Source: Daedaleopsis sinensis
Taxonomy: Eukaryota > Basidiomycota > Agaricomycetes > Polyporales > Polyporaceae
Reading direction: 5' to 3'
Assembly: GCA_033807695.1 (NCBI GenBank)
Contig: CM066307.1
Location: forward strand, 372,001 to 436,000
Length of the DNA stretch: 64,000 bases
In this document: one piece after another, positions 11,897 to 22,385 of the stretch
Numbering within the stretch: the stretch's first letter is position 1
How the letters are laid out: each line of letters opens with the position of its first letter
Program-made: the position numbers and the translations under genes
The notes under the pieces: model-generated
Told to the model about the DNA's origin: nothing
Database searches by the model: none
Seen by the model: the letters and a program-made list of their open reading frames with translations, nothing else

Positions 11897-12303
11897 TCCT
11901 GTTTCTCCTCTACCGCCTCGCTATTCCGCTATGCTGTATGGGTATGCGGCGTCGGCGTCGGCGTCGGTGTGGGTGCAATGTACATAAGTAGTACATGTCC
12001 GGATGCTAGCATGTCGCCCGTTTCATTGAACGTCAACTCTATACTGCTTGATCTGCGAGCCTCGAGAGTCGCCGGCTCGCGCTGGCCTTAGCACTGCGAC
12101 TGTGCTCCGTGTCCGTAGTGGCACATACAGTAGGTACGTATTTAGCAGGTCCTACCCCGAACCACGCAAACGCACGCGCACGCTGATAGTGGCACGAGCC
12201 GTTCCGGGACGCTCTCCGAATTTCCGAAGACAAGCGCGGCGCACCTGAGGGTGCACTGTGACTGAGCACGTAGTAGTACATACATACAGTATGCAGGCCG
12301 CCG
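11897..12303. other. Convergent intergenic region (TSC13 / ARV1 3' ends)
   Basis: No gene supported. It contains a short GGCGTC/GGTGTG tandem stretch at about 11948-11978 near the TSC13 3' end. Confidence 0.45.
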
Positions 12304-14894
12304 TCAGGGTATGCTGTACGCGAGCCACATCTCCCCCGCGGCCTTGTCGTCGACCGTGACCCACCCGCCGACGAGGCCCGCGACGGCCGTCTTGACGAGC
12401 CACCCCGCGAGGATGATGAGCGTCGTGAAGACCGGGTGGCAGTCCAGGACGACTGTGTCGGACGAGGAGGCGTAGCGCAGAAAACAGAGGAAAGGGATGG
12501 TGGCCACAGGAGAAGAGGAGGAGAAGAGGAGAGGGGTGGGCGCGCCGCCACGGGCCAGGTGCAAGTGCCAGTAAGGGTGGGGGTGTCAACAGTCAGTGTA
12601 CGTATGGAGGGAGCAGCGCACGCGAGCTCTCACCTCGCAGCCCGAAGCCGGCGGCCATGCCGCCCAGGACGTTGCGCACGACCCACTCGCGGTCGAACGT
12701 GTCCTCGTCAAGTAGCGCGAGCGCGCGGGCGGCGAGCGGGTGCCACATCCCCTGCCCGCGTTCGTTTGTGTTTGCGTTTGCGTTTGCGTTTGCGTGCCCG
12801 AGCTCCCCGCGCTCCGTGTGGTACCCGTCGGTGGCGGAGGCGGGCCGCCAGATGGAGAGGCAGAAGAGGAGGAAGAGCTTGGTGAGGGAGGAGTAGAGGA
12901 GCGTGAGCGGGATGTGCGAGTACCTGCAGGGCCCGGCACCGGCGTTGTCAGCAACAGCGACAGTAGCATCGGACGGACGGTCGGGGCCGGTCAGGGTCCC
13001 ATACCAGTCAGTGTCAGAAGAAATGGACATGAACGGCGGATGGGTGGACGGAGCGCTGTTGTACGTTGAATGTTGAATGTTGAATGCTAACGACGGATGG
13101 GGATGGAGATGGGGGAGGGTGCAGCACGCCCATTCCCAAACGATCGTCGATCGAGGACGCAGACGCGGAGACGAGCAAGTACAGAGCCGCCTGCCTGCCA
13201 GTGCCAAGTGCCACGGCCGGTTCAAGCAGCCAAGGACACCAGTGGAAGACATGCAGCTGCAGTCTGCAGTCTGGACTACTGCAGACCGCCCCCGCCCCCA
13301 AGTCCGAGTCCAAGTGCGAGTCCAACGTCAACGCGCCAGCCAGGGCCAAGCCCTTCGTGCCCGCAGTCTGCCCGAGGGGAAGACAAGACGTGCGACGTAC
13401 GCCTGCGGTCTGCAGAAGGCGGGGGATTGGCAATAGCGTCTGGCGACGGGGTAGAACTGTGCGCCGTGACTCGTGTGGACGTGGGGGACGTGGGAGGGCG
13501 AAGGGCCCTCCCAGCGTCCCGTCCACACGAGTCCGGACATCGGAGGGTCGATTGTGTTTGCGGCGCGATGCTTCGCAAGCAAACGCGAGAGCCGGGCGCG
13601 GAACGATGCAGGGCGAAAGGGGGCTACAGAACTGCTGTCTGGAAACGGGAGAACGCAAAAGCACGGAGCGCAGAACGCAGAGAACGCGGAAAATAGGGGA
13701 GTCGGAAGAGAGAGGGAGGCAGAAGGCGTCGGAGGAGATCCGGACGCGGAGACGCAGCATCGGTGCTGACACGCACCTGAACTGTGCGCGGATCCCCGAA
13801 ACAGGCGCAGACGGGTCCGGAGGGGGCGACGGGAGCGCTTTGAGGACCATGTAGCATGCGAGCACAATGCCCGCATGAAACGCGGCGGTCTCTGCGGGGC
13901 GGGTGCATTAGTTGTAATCGCAGAACAGACTGAGAGTATGCGCGACAAAGAGAGAATGCGAGAGACCCCGGCGAGCGACGTGTGCCTTAATTCGCGCACG
14001 ACGGAGACGGAGCAAGCATGCGGTCTGAGGCCTCAGGACTGAAGAGGGGGCTATAATTAAAGGAGCGTACCGAAGACGCAGCCCACGAGGATGCGGAGGA
14101 AGCCTCTGAGGGCGAGCTGGTTCCAGCTTGTTATTGCTGCTATCTGCGCGCTGTCACCGGCCTGATTCGAGCCTGTGGGATGGGGTGGAGCAGGACCGGT
14201 CAGCGAGAGCGCCCTGGGGAAATAGAGTTGCCTCGAGACACGCACTGATGTGTGTCCAGCGGATGACTGGATGCATCATGAGGTGCGTCGTGCATTGTCG
14301 TCGGACACGATACGCGCGTGTGCGGGGAGATATGACACTGATGAGTGCTCCGAATGGGATAGAGGAGAGATGATCAGGGACGCACACGCATCGACGCAGA
14401 TCAGGGCAAACCCGAGCTTCACAATCAACCACCAGCGCGCCTGGGATAGGTGGTACTGTTCTTAGCAGGAAAGCGGCCGAGTGTGTTGTGTGAGACGAAC
14501 CGCAGAGTCGTGCTGATGCTGGCTAAGATTTGAAGTGTGTTCTCGCTGTCTTTCGCCATCTTTGGTGGATGTTCTCCCACTAGCCTTGCGAGCACCAAGC
14601 CCTCGGTTATAGAGCAGATGGCGGTAGACGTCCCGCTTTAGCAATATTAAGTCCAGGAGGAGAGTGAGGGTGTCGTGTTCAACGTAAGGGTCCGCGAAGG
14701 CGTGACAGGATGTCTGTGTCACGCCAAGTTCGGGTCAGCAGGAGTGTAGTGCGGTAATCGGACTGACAAGCCCAGGCCGAGGTAAGCGGAGAGAGAGGGG
14801 CACTGACGCATTGTTCCAGGCGAAAGTTGTACTTGGAGTCGTAGACCGTGTACAGGTAGGCAGCTGGCGTGGCACAGGTTGTGCAGATCGGCAT
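12304..14894 (-). CDS. ARV1: Arv1-like ER lipid/sterol homeostasis protein
   Basis: Exon 1 (14894-14808) encodes an N-terminal CTTC pair, and the next exon (from 14713) a CTSC pair. Together they form the Cx2C...Cx2C zinc-binding ARV1 homology domain, followed by the diagnostic YVEHDTLTLLLDLILLKRDVYRHLLYNRG segment. Downstream exons encode membrane segments: WWLIVKLGFALICVDA (near 14430), NQLALRGFLRILVGCVFG (near 14100), TAAFHAGIVLACYMVLKAL (near 13880), IPLTLLYSSLTKLFLLFCLSIW (near 12880) and the last exon VVLDCHPVFTTLIILAGWLVKTAVAGLVGGW ending at 12304. Arv1 is an ER membrane protein affecting sterol transport and GPI-anchor synthesis. The exon 2-3 joint is uncertain. One intron (about 13790-12930) is roughly 870 bp, very long for this genome. 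Confidence 0.85.
12764..12796 (-). repeat. Coding hexanucleotide repeat (Asn-Ala)n in ARV1
   Basis: A GCAAAC-type hexamer is repeated about five times inside the ARV1 exon. On the coding strand it is translated as HANANANANTN in a hydrophilic loop after the FLLFCLSIW membrane segment. Confidence 0.85.
13065..13085 (+). repeat. Three tandem copies of the 7-mer GTTGAAT
   Basis: Units at 13065-13071, 13072-13078 and 13079-13085 are identical. They lie in the unusually long ARV1 intron. Confidence 0.8.
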
Positions 14895-15494
14895 CGTAGT
14901 ACAATGTAGTCGAAGCAGTGCTAACCGCGTAGCAGTGAGTTCCGAGTTGCACGGGGATGTCCTACAAAACAACAACGAGAATTCCACGTGTTTCACCACG
15001 CAGCTCTCCAGAAGCTTGAATGAGTGAAACCAAAGAAGAGAAGATATCTGAGACGAGTTTTGTAAGACCGACATCTGTAGGATTGGACAACAATACCACC
15101 TTCTGACCACAAGGCGACAGTTGGGTCGGACCCTAGGTGTAATTAGGCCCAGATCAAGAGCCCGGAAGCAGTACAGTAGAACAGAGTATCCTCCGGAGCC
15201 TGAGTGGACTCTGTGCGTGCGCGGGTGTAGGCCGGTGCTTCGAGGTCGTGGTGCGAGCAGAGCGCGAGCAAGAGTGTTCTTAGCCAACAAGCGCCTCCTC
15301 ATGCCCATAGACGCTGTCATAGATCGCATCGGGCCGTGACTCCGCGACGCGTCCGCCGCCGCTGACGATTGCTGCACCTCCCTCGATCCCACCAACGGCA
15401 TCCAGTCCACCACTGCAGCCCTGTACGACATCGTCGTCTAGCCTTTCTTCTACACACGTTCATCACGAAACCTCGTGCGGGTCTAACCGTAATC
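14895..15494. other. Divergent promoter region between ARV1 and GET4
   Basis: About 600 bp separates the two opposing start codons. No ORF supported, and no core promoter motif could be assigned with confidence. Confidence 0.45.
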
Positions 15495-17166
15495 ATGCCT
15501 CCTGCAAGAGCAACATCATCCACCCGGGCACTCGACGCGATCCTGCCTCTCATCGCGTCCGGACAGCCCTACGAGGCACATCAGAAGGCTCGCACATTCG
15601 CCGCTAGATACAACAAGTCTGCCCAGTACGACACTGCAATAGACGTCCTCTTCCAGTCCGCGCGGGAGCTTCTCAAGGTTGGGCAGCAAGGAAGTGGCAC
15701 GGACCTCACGTCCTTCCTCCTCGATGTGTACGAGAGTAAGGGCGAGACTGTCAACGATGAAAGTCGCGGTGAGTGCCGAGTGCCTTCATATGCCCATATC
15801 GACCACACAATCCCCGACTTCCACTCTGATGGGCCTAATGTAATGAACTGCTCCCAGGCCGGCTCACCCAGCTTGTCGCATTGACGGGCCCGTCGGGCTC
15901 CTGGCGCAAAACCATCATTGACAAGTCCATCAGGTAAGCGTGCCTGCTTGATTCTCCCCCACTGAACGACCTGTGACTGTGTCCAGCTGGTCTGCCAAGG
16001 CGGGCCCACGCCCCGGAGGGGATCCTGATCTCCACCATTACGTTGGAGAGCTCTTGTACAAAGGTACGTTTACAGTACGTTTACACTCCGCCTCCAACTC
16101 TTACCGGGACTTTGCGGTCGGTGTCTAGAGGGAAGCTTCGAAGCAGCCGAGCCACATTTTCTTGCGGCGGGAAAGCGGGACAGTGCCCGGCTGCTTGCAG
16201 AAATGTTCCTCGAGTGGGCTGGTCCAGACGGGCCCGCAGGCGCGTTTGCGCTTCGTGGGACGATACCGTAAGCCGTCAACCTTGCTCCTCCCTTCCTGAA
16301 AAATGCCGACGATTCCCGTCCTTCCGATCCGCAGGTATTTGCAGAACGGGAACATCCTTGCTAGCCGGACGTTCGTCGTGCACTTCGTCTCCCAGCTGAC
16401 CTCGCGACGGCCTTCGCTGCTCTCCTCGCACCAGTCCACGCCGATTCCTGTGGGAAAGCCAGGAGAAGGCGGGCAAGATGAGATCCTGTTCACCACCGAG
16501 TCTGCTGTCAATTTCGCGCAGCTCGCGGTGCGGGCGTGCCAGCGTGCGCAGGGCGAAAAGAACAAGGCGATGCGGGAAGCGTGGGTCCGCCTATGCGGCA
16601 CGTACCAGAGCAAAGGCGGCCTTGTTGCGAACAGGGAAGTACGAAAGGTGCGTGCTCTGTTTCCCCGACGCGCTCCATCCGCCCAGCGCCAGGCTGCAAT
16701 ACTCGTACATCGTGCTCGGCACCTTCTGTGGATGGATTATCATGGCGCTTCCAGTCTAATGACCCTACATACCTCTATCCCGGTTCATCTGATAAACGAG
16801 GACACACGTCCGTTGCCTATCCTGCACCATCATTGCCCTGAAGGGGCGTAGATTGCACACAGCAGCGTCCGGAGTTTGTTAGGACGCCAAGGTCTTCTTC
16901 CTTCTTCCCTTCTGTCCATCGCTGCCTCCCGAGCGATCCCAACTGTATTCGATGCACGTCTGACACGCCCTCTCCCCCCATGCGCACAGGCACTCGTCGA
17001 GATTGCTGAACTCTATTTCGCGATACCCCCGCCGCGCGCCCAGCAGGCGAACCCCTTTGGCGACATGATTTCCGCCATGTTCGGAGGCGGGCCGCCCAGC
17101 GCTGCGGCGCCTACGCGTCGGGCTCTCGCCCCGTCGGCCCCGACGTCGACGCCCGGACTGGACTGA
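15495..17166 (+). CDS. GET4: Get4 (TRC40 pathway, tail-anchored protein targeting)
   Basis: Six exons (15495-15768, 15858-15933, 15987-16063, 16129-16267, 16335-16647, 16990-17166) close in phase to 351 aa. The sequence is the all-helical repeat scaffold of Get4: GQPYEAHQKARTFAARY, YDTAIDVLFQSARELLKVGQQGSGTDL, GDPDLHHYVGELLYKEGSFEAAEPHFLAAG, YLQNGNILASRTFVVHF, and VRLCGTYQSKGG...VRKALVEIAELYF. Get4 with Get5 docks the Get3 ATPase to Sgt2 and channels tail-anchored proteins from the ribosome to the ER. The C-terminus is Pro/Ala-rich and has NPFGDMISAMFGGG. The last intron (16648-16989, 342 nt) is several times longer than the others. Confidence 0.92.
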
Positions 17167-18999
17167 TGGATGTCAACATCATCCGGACGTGTTCCGGCGC
17201 GGCGAACTCGGTGTGGCAGATTTCTCCCCTCGGGCCTCAGACACGACACGCGTGCGCCGTCCGGCCGGGTGCGCGAGAGGCCGGTGGTGGGGGCGATGAA
17301 ATGGGAACATGTCAGGAGTTACGAGACCTCTACGTCCGTGCGTTGTTTTCGCATCTGTTGGCGGCGAGCGTGTACGTTATGGCAACAATCGATGCCCCGG
17401 GTGGCGTTTGGAATTACTGGAAGTTGAACGGAGCCCGCCCGGAGCTCACGATCAAGCGACCTGCGCGGGTCTACTCCCGGCCACGCCGCGTGCGTAGCGT
17501 ACAAGGACGACAGCGGAGATTCGACATAGCACCACCACCAGCAACACTAGTCGTCAAATTCCGCTGTTGCCCCGCGTCCACGTGGGGCGTAGGCAGAATA
17601 CGGAAAACATGTACAATACAATTCCAGGCAGCTGCAGGCTCGGGCAATGCTTCGGCGTGACGTGTACAGGGACGCTCGCACTCGCTGGCGGCTCCATCTT
17701 TCCGTGTTTTAGTTCCATACTCCATTCCAGGTCCGGATGGATGAGATGGGACAAGCACTGATAGGTGCAACGCCGACGACGACAAGAGCTTCGTAGGGGT
17801 CCAAATTCCAGAATTACGCCTCGCAGGCGTGCACTGCGCCACCAGAATGCTATCTTTGTCTCGGGGAGTACCCCAGCACGCGCGCGGGTGCGCACGCCCG
17901 GCCTTCGAACTCGCAAGTTCTTCTCGTAGAACGCGCAGTCAGTACTTACCGGTCACTAGAGGCTAGCCAGCAGCACTCCACCCATCCGTTCGCGGACTGC
18001 AGACGGCAATCCGTGCGGCATGTTCCCATCCGCCGCGCAGTGCGCGGTGTCAGACTGGCTCTGTAAGTCGACACTCCGCCAGGGCTTCTCCGTCTGTGGC
18101 TGCTGCGCGGGACCTATAGCGCTGCCACGGCGCACACCGCTGGGCACACGCACGGCAACCCAGACCCAGCAACGCTTCCCACCCGATCACGCACTGGCAG
18201 TCTGGCACGCTTCCGTGCGCGAGTCGCCTCAGGCTCAGGCTTTGGCACGCCTGGAAGACGATGCGGTGCGTTGATGGAGTGTTCCATGGACGCCGCGACG
18301 CTCGCTGGGAGCCCGCGCAGAACAAGAACGGCGCACGGGGCCCTCGGGAGCGACAGAACCAGGCCCTGCGTCTCCCAGCAGCTTCCAGCTGGCACCTGGG
18401 GGAACGCCGGCTGGTCATGCAGATGTGCATATGTTGTGGGCTTGACCGAGGCTTCCGGACAGGCGGGGGTTAGAATATCCGCATATGGCAAGTATGAATG
18501 AAGTGGCGGCGTTTGTGTACGGCAGGACCGGAAAACGCGCTTTCACGCGCCCACCGCGAGGCCAGGGTCGTCGAGAATTCGATCGCAGATAAGTAGACGC
18601 AAACACTCTCGGCTACGCGATTGACTTTCCGGGAGGCTCGGTGGCGGCCCGCCTAAGGGCGGGCATAGTGCACCGAGACACGCAAGCGCCGTCCGATGCC
18701 ACACTCCGGTGACACCGCGCATTCTTGATATTGTCGCAGCAATTCATAGGTGATGCGCCGCGGCGTGCTCACATTAGCCGGCCGACCGACGAATGGTTTG
18801 ACTTGCGTGCGGGTGTGAGAGCACCCGTTATGAACACCGGTTCGTGGAACATACGACGCGTTGATCGCCCGCGGAGCACGTAGCGTGGGCCTCGGAGCGG
18901 ACGTCGACGGGGAGAAAGTGGGCATAGCATGTAGGGAAAATTACAGAATTACATACAAATTTCGCCCGGGATGACGCCAAGCTGTCAGAAGCACGCCCT
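17167..18999. other. Gene-poor GC-rich region between GET4 and HSBP1
   Basis: Open frames occur on both strands but overlap each other, lack family resemblance, and fit the chance openness of GC-rich DNA. Nothing supported as a gene. Confidence 0.45.
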
Positions 19000-19556
19000 C
19001 TACCCGCTCGCGGTGCTCTTCCGTTGGGAGATCGAAGGGGACTGCGGGAGGCTGGGCGGCAGAGGCGCGGGTGCGTCGGTGCTGATGATATCATGTATGG
19101 AAGCCTCGAGCGCGTCGACGCGGCTCGACATCTGCGACACTGCAGCGGAGGCTTAGAAGGCCCGGTGCGGGCGAACGATGACTGGGAAGGAAGAAGACGC
19201 ACTGCGGTCCAGGATCTGGCTCGACATGTCGTCGAACTTCTGGTCGAGCTGCTCGAGCAGGGACTCCACCTAGCCGTGCAGAACGCGGACGCCAGCGCCG
19301 GAACGGCCGCCACGGCGAGAGCGAGACACGTAGTAGAGAGCATGGATCAGCACGGAGGGGATGGAGCGAGATTACCGCTGCGTACAAACGCCGTCAATTC
19401 GTGGGGGCTCGATATGTCCGGCGCACTTGTCGCGGACTTTGCGGCACCGGCAGTGGTTGATGAGGCGGTGGACAGTACTGACTGTGCTGTCTGAGGTCGA
19501 GATCCGGGGGCGACGTTGAGAGGAAGAGCGGGCGAGGACTGCGTCGGCGGCGGCAT
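19000..19556 (-). CDS. HSBP1: Heat shock factor binding protein 1 (HSBP1) homologue
   Basis: Three exons (19556-19386, 19269-19203, 19139-19000) join in phase to 125 aa. The spliced protein has a Ser/Pro/Ala/Thr-rich N-terminus. It is followed by the diagnostic HSBP1 coiled coil ELTAFVESLLEQLDQKFDDM, then SSQILDRMSQMSSRVDALEASI. Exon 3 supplies RMSQMSSRVDALE and a short Pro-rich tail ending in STASG. No single frame shows the whole coiled coil, so the gene is easily missed. In animals HSBP1 is a small trimeric coiled-coil protein that binds HSF1 trimers and dampens the heat-shock response; a role in WASH-complex assembly is also known. Which role applies in fungi is an open inference. Confidence 0.88.
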
Positions 19557-21000
19557 GACACCCAAGGCACGAACGTGTTGGAGAGATTGCTGGTACAAGG
19601 GTACAAGGACAATGTATTCCGGGAAGATGATACGAGGATGATGAGCACTGGTGTTCAGATCGTTCCAGACGGGAGCAGTACTCAGGATTCGGATGGTTGT
19701 CGCAGGAGGAGAGGGTCCAGAGAGCTGTCCAGTCCAGAGGCGGATAGTCGGTATCCTCGCAGGCGCTGTGGCTGGCGGGAGCAGATCCGGAGTCGCGGAG
19801 TGCACTGCCCGTCGGAGCTGTGCGGACTTCAGTAGTTCACGCGCTCGGACTCGGGCGGAGTGGGAAACAGGCGTCTTATTCCGCCCATCGCCGGAATCTA
19901 TCATGGCGTGCTTGTGGCTCCCACCAGTGGATCGTTGGCCCCTGCCTGCTGCCTTGCTGCCTGACGCCGCCAGCTGCCACTGAAACATATCTGTTATTGT
20001 CTGCGCCGACCCTTGATGATGTCTAGCCAACACCTGCGCAAGTTAATGAGCCGGAACTATCATCTTGTCAATCCCAATCAACTGACGAAAATGCAACACC
20101 TGTCGAGTCACCTTCCCCGTATGGAGTTACGTGTTCGGCAGTGCTCTTTTGTTTCAACAAGTCAGCAACGCCTCGTTGGCATCCCGTACGTGGATATTCC
20201 AGCGCACCGCTCTCCAGAAGTAACATCCGGTGCTCCTCCCGTGCGTCCTCAGATGTCCTCAGAAAACAATTGCTTGATTTGCTGATGGACTGCTTTAGTT
20301 TGGCTCGCAACGTGTATCCTTCCCGCAAATCGGCTTCAGGATGCTTGTACTCTTCGATGGAGCCACAGAGACTTTTTCCGGCATGAGTCCAGCCTGAACA
20401 AAAGCCTGCTCGCGCATGTCTCACCATCAAGGGTCGTGCACATCCGGGAGCTTATTGTTTGCATATGGAGGTCGCACTTCGGCCTCTCCGTCAGGGTAGT
20501 TGCCTTTACGGAACTCGTGCCGGCCCATTCTGTCACTGCGTCTATGGGAACCCCCCAGCGGCTCCGTTCTTTTCGCACACGCGATGGTCCGCACCCTCCT
20601 ATCCCTGGCCTTGTCTTCCCTCTGGGTTCCTGGACCCGCGCAAGACTCTTGTCTGAGCTACGAGCGGACTTGAGTTTGCGCAGATGCTTTCTACCTGGAA
20701 GTCCCGTACGTCTTGTATCAATGAGTCCTGCATCAGCTAATGTTTCCGCTAACGCTTTCGAGCCTGGGCGGGCGGGACCTCACCCTGCGGGCGCGCTGCG
20801 GCAGCCGAGGCGGGATGGCCGGCGTAACGTCAATAGTTAATTTTCTTGACTGAACATTGATAACCGGCGATCCCCAATCCGTATTGACCAATATGGATCA
20901 TCCATCCATAACCGCCATGACAGATTGGCCATGCCTCACAGACAAAACAATACGGCACCTTTCCCTGCCTCCCGGTCGTTCCGCATCAGCCCGCAACACG
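19557..21000. other. Non-coding upstream region of the first sesquiterpene synthase
   Basis: No gene supported. Near the distal end are a CCAAT-like box in TTGACCAATATGG (about 20883-20896) and then the TATA box annotated separately. Confidence 0.4.
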
Positions 21001-21007
21001 TATATAA
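21001..21007 (+). promoter_or_regulatory. TATA box of sesquiterpene synthase 1
   Basis: TATATAA lies 119 bp before the start codon at 21120. A pyrimidine-rich tract (about 21040-21105) between them is typical of fungal transcription start regions. Confidence 0.6.
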
Positions 21008-21119
21008 GCCCCCGGCCGGGTGACCTCCAGCGGTGCGATACTCCTTCCTTCCTTGCGCTTCTTGTGTTTGTGTACCCCCCTCCCCGCGCCCTCCTCCTTC
21101 GGTATTCTATTGTACAACG

Positions 21120-22385
21120 ATGGCTGTAACTGCTGCAAACGTCGCCTCACCCGACTCGCAAGAGATCGTCCTCAAGTTCCCCGATTTCATCTCCCCCATC
21201 CCCTACCCCCTGCGGTGCCATGCCCAGGAACGCGAAGTGTCGCGCGAGTCGGAAGAGTGGCTGCTCAGCATGGCGAACTTCACGGAGAAGCAGACGAGCA
21301 AGTTCCTCACGCTCAACGCGGGGCTGCTCAGCGGGATGTGCTACATCGACTGCACGTTCGACGAGCTGCGGGTGTGCACCGACTTCATGAACTTCCTCTT
21401 CACGCTTGACGACTGGACGGACGAGTTCGACACGACCGGCACGCGTGGCCTCGCGGAGTGTGTCATGAACACGCTCTACTTCCCGGACACCTACGAGTCA
21501 GACACAGCCGCGCACCGGTTGACAAAGTCGTGAGTGCCTCGCAACACATGGCCGGGGTTCCCTGACAATGTTGTGCTCACGTGCCCGCGTTGTTTTTGTC
21601 TGCGTCTGCGCCCGCGCGTGCCGTGCCTAGCTTCTGGACACGCATGCGGGAGACCGCAGGGCCCGGCTGCCAGCAACGCCTCATGTCCACGCTCGACACG
21701 TACTTCCAGGCGATCATGCAGCAGGCCGACGACCGGGGCTCGCGCAACATCCCCGACCTCGAGGAGTACATCACCCTCCGCCGCGACACGAGCGGGTGCA
21801 AGACGGGCTTCGCGTTCATCGAGTACGCGGCGAACATTGATCTGCCCGACGACGTCATCGAGCACCCCATCATCAAGGCCCTGTCCGACGCCACGAACGA
21901 TCTCGTTTCATGGGCGAACGTGAGTGCAGCATCCCCTTCGCGACGGCCCGCAGCCCCGGCTCACCGGATCTTCTGTCGCACAGGACGTGCTCTCGTACAA
22001 TGCCGAGCAGGCCCGCGGAGACGTGAGTGGTCCATCAATAACCTGCCTGTCTGCGGTCGTGCTGACGGGCGGCGCCGGTGTGTAGACGCACAACCTGGTC
22101 TGTGTGCTCATGGCGCAGCACGACGTCGACCGCCAGGGCGCGATCGAGCTCGCCGGGGAGCTCTGGGAGAAGACCCTGCACTGGTTCTTCGAGTGCCGGA
22201 AGGTCGTGCCGTCGTGGGGCGCGGACGTCGACCGCGCGGTCGGGATGTACATCCAGGGCCTCGAGGACTGGATCATCGCGAACGCCGAGTGGAGCTTCGA
22301 GACGGAGCGCTACTTTGGCAAGGACGGCCACCTCGTGAAGAAGACGCGGCAGGTGAAGCTGATCCCCCAGCGCGTCCGTGCCTGA
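21120..22385 (+). CDS. Sesquiterpene synthase 1 (trichodiene synthase-like class I terpene cyclase)
   Basis: Four exons (21120-21529, 21631-21919, 21984-22022, 22086-22385) give 345 aa. The metal-binding aspartate-rich motif is DDWTDE at residues 97-102 (in FLFTLDDWTDEFD). The NSE triad is N233-D-V-L-S237-Y-N-A-E241, spread over the exon 2/3 junction and followed by QARGDTHN. A C-terminal diphosphate-sensing RY pair is seen in ETERYFGKD. These residues bind three Mg2+ and ionise farnesyl diphosphate. The cyclisation product cannot be read from sequence. Length and motifs fit basidiomycete sesquiterpene synthases such as the Cop and Omp enzymes. The enzyme is presumably cytosolic. A 3' UTR intron is possible (donor near 22405, acceptor near 22500). 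Confidence 0.92.

Noticed and set aside
17166..18925. ORFs downstream of GET4 on both strands (for example 17166-17660 and 18653-18925)
   Set aside because: No family resemblance, no convincing exon structure, and they overlap probable UTR; treated as chance.
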